Shown: piece by piece, positions 7,404-10,149 of the stretch
How positions within the stretch are numbered: the first letter of the stretch is position 1
Layout: the number at the start of each line of letters is the position of its first letter
Program-made: the position numbers and the translations under genes
Origin: Chloroflexota bacterium
GTDB taxonomy: Bacteria > Chloroflexota > Limnocylindria > Limnocylindrales > CSP1-4
DNA length: 10,149 bases
Reading direction: 5' to 3'
Assembly (NCBI GenBank): GCA_003157175.1
Contig: PMIQ01000212.1
Location: forward strand, 1 to 10,149
The notes under the pieces: generated by a model
Seen by the model: only the letters and a program-made list of their open reading frames with translations
What the model was told of the DNA's origin: nothing
Databases searched by the model: none

Positions 7404-7564
7404 CGAGCATCGACGAAGTCGGCAGCGCGATCGGCGCGGCCGACAGGCCAGGCGGCAGGCGAGGGCGCTACGCTTCGTGGTTGCCGGGCGCGTCAATCTT
7501 TGATAACCTGTTCGTTCGTGTGTCGGCCGAGGTCGGCCGGCATTCGTGCGAGAAAGGGAAGTAA
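7400..7564 (+). CDS. Possible small protein of 54 residues between map and infA (uncertain)
   Basis: An ATG at 7400 overlaps the map stop as ATGA, as five recognised gene pairs overlap in this window. The frame runs to a TAA at 7562-7564, eight bases before the infA GTG. The predicted product starts [19 protein letters not shown] and has an arginine-rich middle, a hydrophobic stretch ([15 protein letters not shown]) and a basic end. I recognise no family. It is not similar to the small KOW-domain protein found at this place in Bacillus. In favour: tight coupling at both ends and mostly G or C in third positions. Against: the stretch at 7492-7510 is AT-rich and promoter-like, a hairpin follows, and rare-looking codons (AGG twice, TTT, GAT) occur. 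It may be a chance frame over a regulatory gap. Confidence 0.3.
   Translation: MTSIDEVGSAIGAADRPGGRRGRYASWLPGASIFDNLFVRVSAEVGRHSCEKGK
7481..7507 (+). promoter_or_regulatory. Possible sigma-70-type promoter upstream of infA
   Basis: TTGCCG (7481-7486) and GATAAC (7502-7507) resemble -35 and -10 elements, at a spacing of 15 bases, shorter than the ideal 17. They lie in the most AT-rich patch of the longest gap between recognised genes in an otherwise GC-rich block. A start near 7513-7515 would put the hairpin at 7520-7543 at the 5' end of an infA-led transcript. The call rests on sequence resemblance and position only. Confidence 0.3.
7520..7543 (+). promoter_or_regulatory. RNA hairpin in the infA leader
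   Basis: Bases 7520-7529 pair with 7534-7543 to form a 10-bp stem (two G-U pairs at 7523-7540 and 7520-7543) closed by the tetraloop AGGU. It ends 11 bases before the AAGGG ribosome binding site of infA. No run of T follows on either strand, so it is not a standard intrinsic terminator. It may stabilise the 5' end of the message or act as a regulatory element. Confidence 0.5.
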
Positions 7565-7572
7565 CCGAGAAC

Positions 7573-7791
7573 GTGGCGAAGAAGGACGCGATCGAAGTCG
7601 AAGGCACCGTGTTGGAGCCATTGCCCAACACCATGTTCGCCGTCGAACTCGAGAACGGCCACCGCGTTCTGGCTCACATCTCAGGCAAGCTGCGCATGAA
7701 CTTCATCCGCATCCTGCCCGGTGACCGCGTCAGAGTGGAGCTATCGCCCTACGACCTGACGCGGGGTCGCATCACCTATCGACTCAAGTAG
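7573..7791 (+). CDS. infA: Translation initiation factor IF-1
   Basis: IF-1 is a single OB-fold protein that occupies the A site of the 30S subunit during initiation and assists IF-2 and IF-3. The GTG at 7573 gives 72 residues, the standard length, and the family start [22 protein letters not shown] at 7546 in frame would add nine residues and destroy the fit. Other landmarks are [26 protein letters not shown] and [18 protein letters not shown]. The nearest ribosome binding site, AAGGG at 7554-7558, is 14 bases away, rather far. Initiation could therefore depend on coupling from upstream translation. It heads the alpha-operon genes. Confidence 0.97.
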   Translation: MAKKDAIEVEGTVLEPLPNTMFAVELENGHRVLAHISGKLRMNFIRILPGDRVRVELSPYDLTRGRITYRLK

Positions 7792-7816
7792 CGCCGCCGA
7801 CAACCACGAGGATCCC

Positions 7817-7930
7817 TTGAAAGTCAGAGCTTCCGTCAAGGCCCGCTGCGACAACTGCAAAGTGATCCGCCGACACGGGACCGTGATGGTCATCTGCGCG
7901 AATCCCAAGCACAAGCAGCGGCAGGGTTAG
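7817..7930 (+). CDS. rpmJ: 50S ribosomal protein L36, zinc-binding form
   Basis: L36 is the smallest large-subunit protein, a zinc-ribbon that binds 23S rRNA. It is 37 residues, which is typical: it begins (TTG) [18 protein letters not shown] and ends NPKHKQRQG. The four zinc ligands are C11, C14, C27 and H32. The TTG start at 7817 is supported by GAGG at 7808-7811, five bases upstream, and by the fact that no other start gives the family N-terminus. It lies 25 bases after infA and three bases before rpsM, its usual place. The gene is easily missed because of its length and non-ATG start. Confidence 0.96.
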   Translation: MKVRASVKARCDNCKVIRRHGTVMVICANPKHKQRQG

Positions 7931-7933
7931 GCC

Positions 7934-8311
7934 ATGGCACGCATCGCAGGCATCGACATTCCCCGCGAGAAGCGGGTGGAGATCGCCCTTACCTACATCT
8001 ACGGCATCGGCCTTCCCACCAGCCAGAAGATCCTCGTCCAGGCCAACGTCAACCCGGACACTCGCGTCCGGGATCTGACTGAGGAACAGGTCAACCGGCT
8101 GCGAGAGATCATCGACCGACGTTACAAGGTTGAAGGTGACCTTCGCCGCGAGGTTGCCATGAACATCAAGCGGCTAATCGAGATCGGCTCCTATCGCGGC
8201 CTGCGCCATCGGCGCAACCTGCCGGCCCGGGGCCAGCGGACCAAGACGAATGCCCGGCAGCGCCGAGGACCGAAGAAGACGGTCGGCGTCCGGCGCAAGG
8301 CGACGAAGTAA
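7934..8311 (+). CDS. rpsM: 30S ribosomal protein S13
   Basis: S13 is in the head of the 30S subunit. It contacts 16S rRNA, P-site tRNA and the large subunit through bridges with L5. It is 125 residues, slightly longer than many but normal. The N-terminus [26 protein letters not shown] carries the helix-hairpin region. The signature at [28 protein letters not shown] (85-112) and a basic C-terminal tail reaching the tRNA are present. It lies three bases after rpmJ. In E. coli S4 represses translation at the rpsM leader through a pseudoknot. With this spacing no comparable leader exists here. Confidence 0.98.
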   Translation: MARIAGIDIPREKRVEIALTYIYGIGLPTSQKILVQANVNPDTRVRDLTEEQVNRLREIIDRRYKVEGDLRREVAMNIKRLIEIGSYRGLRHRRNLPARGQRTKTNARQRRGPKKTVGVRRKATK

Positions 8312-8329
8312 GAGGAGCCGGACGCAGGC

Positions 8330-8725
8330 ATGGCCGAACGGAAGCGCGCCACCAAGCAGCGCCGCCGGGAGAGGAAGAACGTGCCCCAGGGGCACGTTCA
8401 CATCCAGGCGAGCTTCAACAATACGATCATCACGATCACCGACCCCAACGGCAACGTGATCAGCTGGGGCTCCGCCGGCGTGGCCGGCTTCAAGGGCTCC
8501 CGCAAGAGCACGCCGTACGCCGCCGCCCTCTCGGCCGATCAGGCCGCCAAGAAGGCGATGGAGCACGGAATGCGCCAGGTCGAGGTCTACGTGAAGGGGC
8601 CGGGCGCCGGTCGCGAGCAGGCCATCCGCTCGCTCCAGGCAGCCGGCCTCGAGGTGAGCGCGATCACCGACGTCACCCCCGTCCCCCACAACGGTTGCCG
8701 CCCGCCCAAGCGGCGCCGGGTCTAG
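8330..8725 (+). CDS. rpsK: 30S ribosomal protein S11
   Basis: S11 is on the platform of the 30S subunit near the Shine-Dalgarno helix and the E site. It is 131 residues with a very basic N-terminus ([16 protein letters not shown]), then [55 protein letters not shown] and the C-terminal [14 protein letters not shown] ribosome binding site AGGAG (8313-8317) precedes the ATG at 8330. Codons 16-24 contain a 23-base near-perfect palindrome (8377-8399), listed separately. Otherwise the protein is ordinary. Confidence 0.98.
   Translation: MAERKRATKQRRRERKNVPQGHVHIQASFNNTIITITDPNGNVISWGSAGVAGFKGSRKSTPYAAALSADQAAKKAMEHGMRQVEVYVKGPGAGREQAIRSLQAAGLEVSAITDVTPVPHNGCRPPKRRRV
8377..8399 (+). repeat. Near-perfect palindrome inside the start of rpsK
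   Basis: Arms GAACGTGCCCC (8377-8387) and GGGGCACGTTC (8389-8399) are exact reverse complements around a single A at 8388. In RNA this would make a stem of about 9-10 bp with a loop of 3-5 bases, 48 bases into rpsK. It codes for the end of K16 to the start of H24 in S11. Not followed by a T-run, so not a terminator. A role in regulation of S11 or the downstream genes is possible but unproven. Confidence 0.85.
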
Positions 8726-8737
8726 GCAGGACGACAG

Positions 8738-9364
8738 ATGGCCCGCTACACCGATCCAGTTTGCCGGATCTGCCGCCGGGAAGGCACCAAGCTCTTCCTC
8801 AAGGGGACCCGCTGTTATTCCAAGAAGTGCGCGTTCGAGCGCCGTCAGGCACCTCCCGGCCAGCATGGAATCCGCCGCCGCAAGGTCGGCGAATATGGCA
8901 TGCAGCTGCGCGAGAAGCAGAAAATCAGGCGCGTTTACAGCGTTCTTGAGCGCCAGTTCAAGGGCTACTTCGAAATGGCCAGCTCTACGCCCGGTGTCAC
9001 CGGCGAGAACCTCCTTCGAATCCTTGAGCTGCGCATGGACAACGTCGTGTACCGGATGGGCTTCGCGGCTTCGCGCGCCGAGGCGCGTCAGATGGTGGGG
9101 CATGCCCACTTCACCGTGAATGGCCGCGTCTCCAGCATTCCGTCGCTGCATTTGCGCCCCGGCGACAAAGTCGAGGTGCGCGAGACGCATCGGACCCGTG
9201 AGCCCTTCAAAGAGGCCGTGGAGCTCATCAAGTCGCGCCAGGTGCCGGAGTGGCTCAGCGTGGATGCGGCGAAACTCGCCGGGTCCGTGCTGACCGCGCC
9301 GCGCCGCGACCAGATGCCGCTGGACCTCAACGAGCAGCTCGTGGTCGAGTACTACTCGAGGTAA
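8738..9364 (+). CDS. rpsD: 30S ribosomal protein S4, zinc-binding form
   Basis: S4 is a primary 16S rRNA binder that nucleates assembly of the 30S body and is involved in decoding accuracy. In E. coli it represses the alpha operon. It is 208 residues. The N-terminal zinc site is C9, C12, C26 and C31 (VCRIC and RCYSKKC), the cysteine-containing form. Next come [23 protein letters not shown], then the S4 RNA-binding domain (about 92-165) with [19 protein letters not shown] and FTVNGR, and the ending [12 protein letters not shown] at 8728-8731 lies six bases before the ATG. Its presence next to rpsK and rpoA fits Chloroflexota or actinobacterial gene order but not Bacillus subtilis. Confidence 0.98.
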   Translation: MARYTDPVCRICRREGTKLFLKGTRCYSKKCAFERRQAPPGQHGIRRRKVGEYGMQLREKQKIRRVYSVLERQFKGYFEMASSTPGVTGENLLRILELRMDNVVYRMGFAASRAEARQMVGHAHFTVNGRVSSIPSLHLRPGDKVEVRETHRTREPFKEAVELIKSRQVPEWLSVDAAKLAGSVLTAPRRDQMPLDLNEQLVVEYYSR

Positions 9365-9373
9365 GGCCCACCT

Positions 9374-10149
9374 ATGATCGAACTCGAGAGCCCGCAGATC
9401 GCGCCGATCGAGGAACTCGGCTCGTACGCCAAGTACGAGGCCAGCCCGCTACCGGCCGGCTACGGCGTCACCCTGGGAAATGCCCTGCGGCGCGTCCTGC
9501 TGTCGTCGCTGGAGGGCTCGGCCATCACGGCCATCCAGATCCGTGACGTCTACCACGAATTCACGAGCATTCCCGGCGTGAAGGAGGACGTGACCCAGAT
9601 CGTCCTCAACGTCAAGAAGCTCCGTCTCAAGAGCTTCGCCACTCACCCGGTCCAGCTCAAGCTCATCAAGGCCGGCGCAGGCACCGTAACCGCCGCCGAC
9701 ATTCAGGAATCGGCCGACGTCGAAGTCATCAATCCCGATCTCCAGCTCATGACGCTCGACTCCGACGACGTCACGATCGAGATGGACCTGACGGTCGAGA
9801 AGGGCGTCGGCTATCTGGCCGCCGAGCGAGCGGAGTCGATGCCGATCGGAGTCATTCCGGTCGACGCCATCTTCACGCCGGTCCGCAAGGTCAACTACTC
9901 CGTCGAGAACACGCGCGTCGGCCAGATGACCAACTACGACAAGCTGACGATCGAGCTGGAGACAGACGGCACCATCTCGCCCGAGGAAGCTCTCGGTCGG
10001 GCCGCCGACATCCTGGTCCGTCAGTTCTCGTTGTTCGCCAACATCGGCCTCGTCGCCTCCGGAACGGACCATGTCGCGACGAACGTGCCCCAGCTCCCTC
10101 CGAACATGCTCGACATGCCGATCGAGGAGCTGGACCTGCCGATGCGGGC
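9374..10149 (+). CDS. rpoA: RNA polymerase alpha subunit, 3'-truncated by window edge
   Basis: The alpha subunit dimerises to nucleate RNA polymerase assembly, and its C-terminal domain contacts activators and promoter UP elements. The ATG at 9374 has TAAGG (9362-9366) seven bases upstream. 258 complete codons are visible, with no stop, and the window ends inside the next one. The N-terminal domain is complete: PLPAGYGVTLGNALRRVLLSSLEG (25-48), HEFTSIPGVKEDVTQIVLNVKKL (61-83), then VEKGVGYLAAERAE (141-154), PVDAIFTPVRKVNYSVENTRVGQ, TDGTISPEEALGRAADIL (197-214). A flexible linker follows (about 227-246). The visible end IEELDLPMR is the first segment of the C-terminal domain. No frameshift is seen. 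Confidence 0.97.
   Translation, partial: MIELESPQIAPIEELGSYAKYEASPLPAGYGVTLGNALRRVLLSSLEGSAITAIQIRDVYHEFTSIPGVKEDVTQIVLNVKKLRLKSFATHPVQLKLIKAGAGTVTAADIQESADVEVINPDLQLMTLDSDDVTIEMDLTVEKGVGYLAAERAESMPIGVIPVDAIFTPVRKVNYSVENTRVGQMTNYDKLTIELETDGTISPEEALGRAADILVRQFSLFANIGLVASGTDHVATNVPQLPPNMLDMPIEELDLPMR

Noticed and set aside
7520-7543. Intrinsic terminator after map
   Set aside because: The hairpin is strong, but no T-run follows on the + strand, nor does one follow in the reverse direction, so the hallmark of an intrinsic terminator is missing.
7792-7933. S4-type pseudoknot leader upstream of rpsM
   Set aside because: The space is filled by rpmJ with only three bases before rpsM; no free leader exists for an E. 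coli-like pseudoknot.
8174-9190. Minus-strand open frame of 338 codons opposite rpsM, rpsK and rpsD
   Set aside because: Antisense to three certain genes, with no start context and no family similarity.

Overview
This window is a dense, single-strand block of translation genes from a high-GC bacterium. It is the 3' end of the S10 operon region plus the complete spc and alpha operons, with twenty recognisable genes all on the + strand in this order: rpsQ (5' cut off by the window), rplN, rplX, rplE, rpsZ, rpsH, rplF, rplR, rpsE, rpmD, rplO, secY, adk, map, infA, rpmJ, rpsM, rpsK, rpsD, rpoA (3' cut off). There is no sign of mobile DNA, CRISPR, tRNA or rRNA genes, and no gap over 300 bases without a gene.

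The most likely source is a Chloroflexota-type bacterium, but this is inference from protein character, not from a search. The order secY-adk-map-infA-rpmJ-rpsM-rpsK-rpsD-rpoA is shared by Chloroflexota, Actinobacteriota and many clostridia. L24 and S4 keep their zinc cysteines, which I recall as absent from the usual actinobacterial versions. S14 is the short zinc type Z and L36 also has its zinc ligands.

Layout: 1-4655 is ribosomal proteins S17 to L15, often with overlapping stop and start codons (ATGA, TGATG, GTGA, and an 11-base overlap of rpsE and rpmD), so translation is probably coupled. 4659-7403 holds secY (the translocation channel), adk (adenylate kinase) and map (methionine aminopeptidase). 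7404-7572 is the longest gap between recognised genes. It contains an AT-rich promoter-like segment, a 10-bp hairpin and a competing small reading frame that starts on the map stop codon. 7573-10149 is infA, rpmJ, rpsM, rpsK, rpsD and rpoA.

Together these genes supply ribosomal subunits, initiation factor IF-1, the RNA polymerase alpha subunit, and the machinery for N-terminal methionine removal and membrane export, all co-expressed with growth. I see no novel multi-gene system here. The points worth a second look are local: extended or inserted segments in S17, L24 and L15; an Adk lid that has lost one of four zinc ligands; a 23-base near-perfect palindrome at the start of rpsK; and the map-infA junction.
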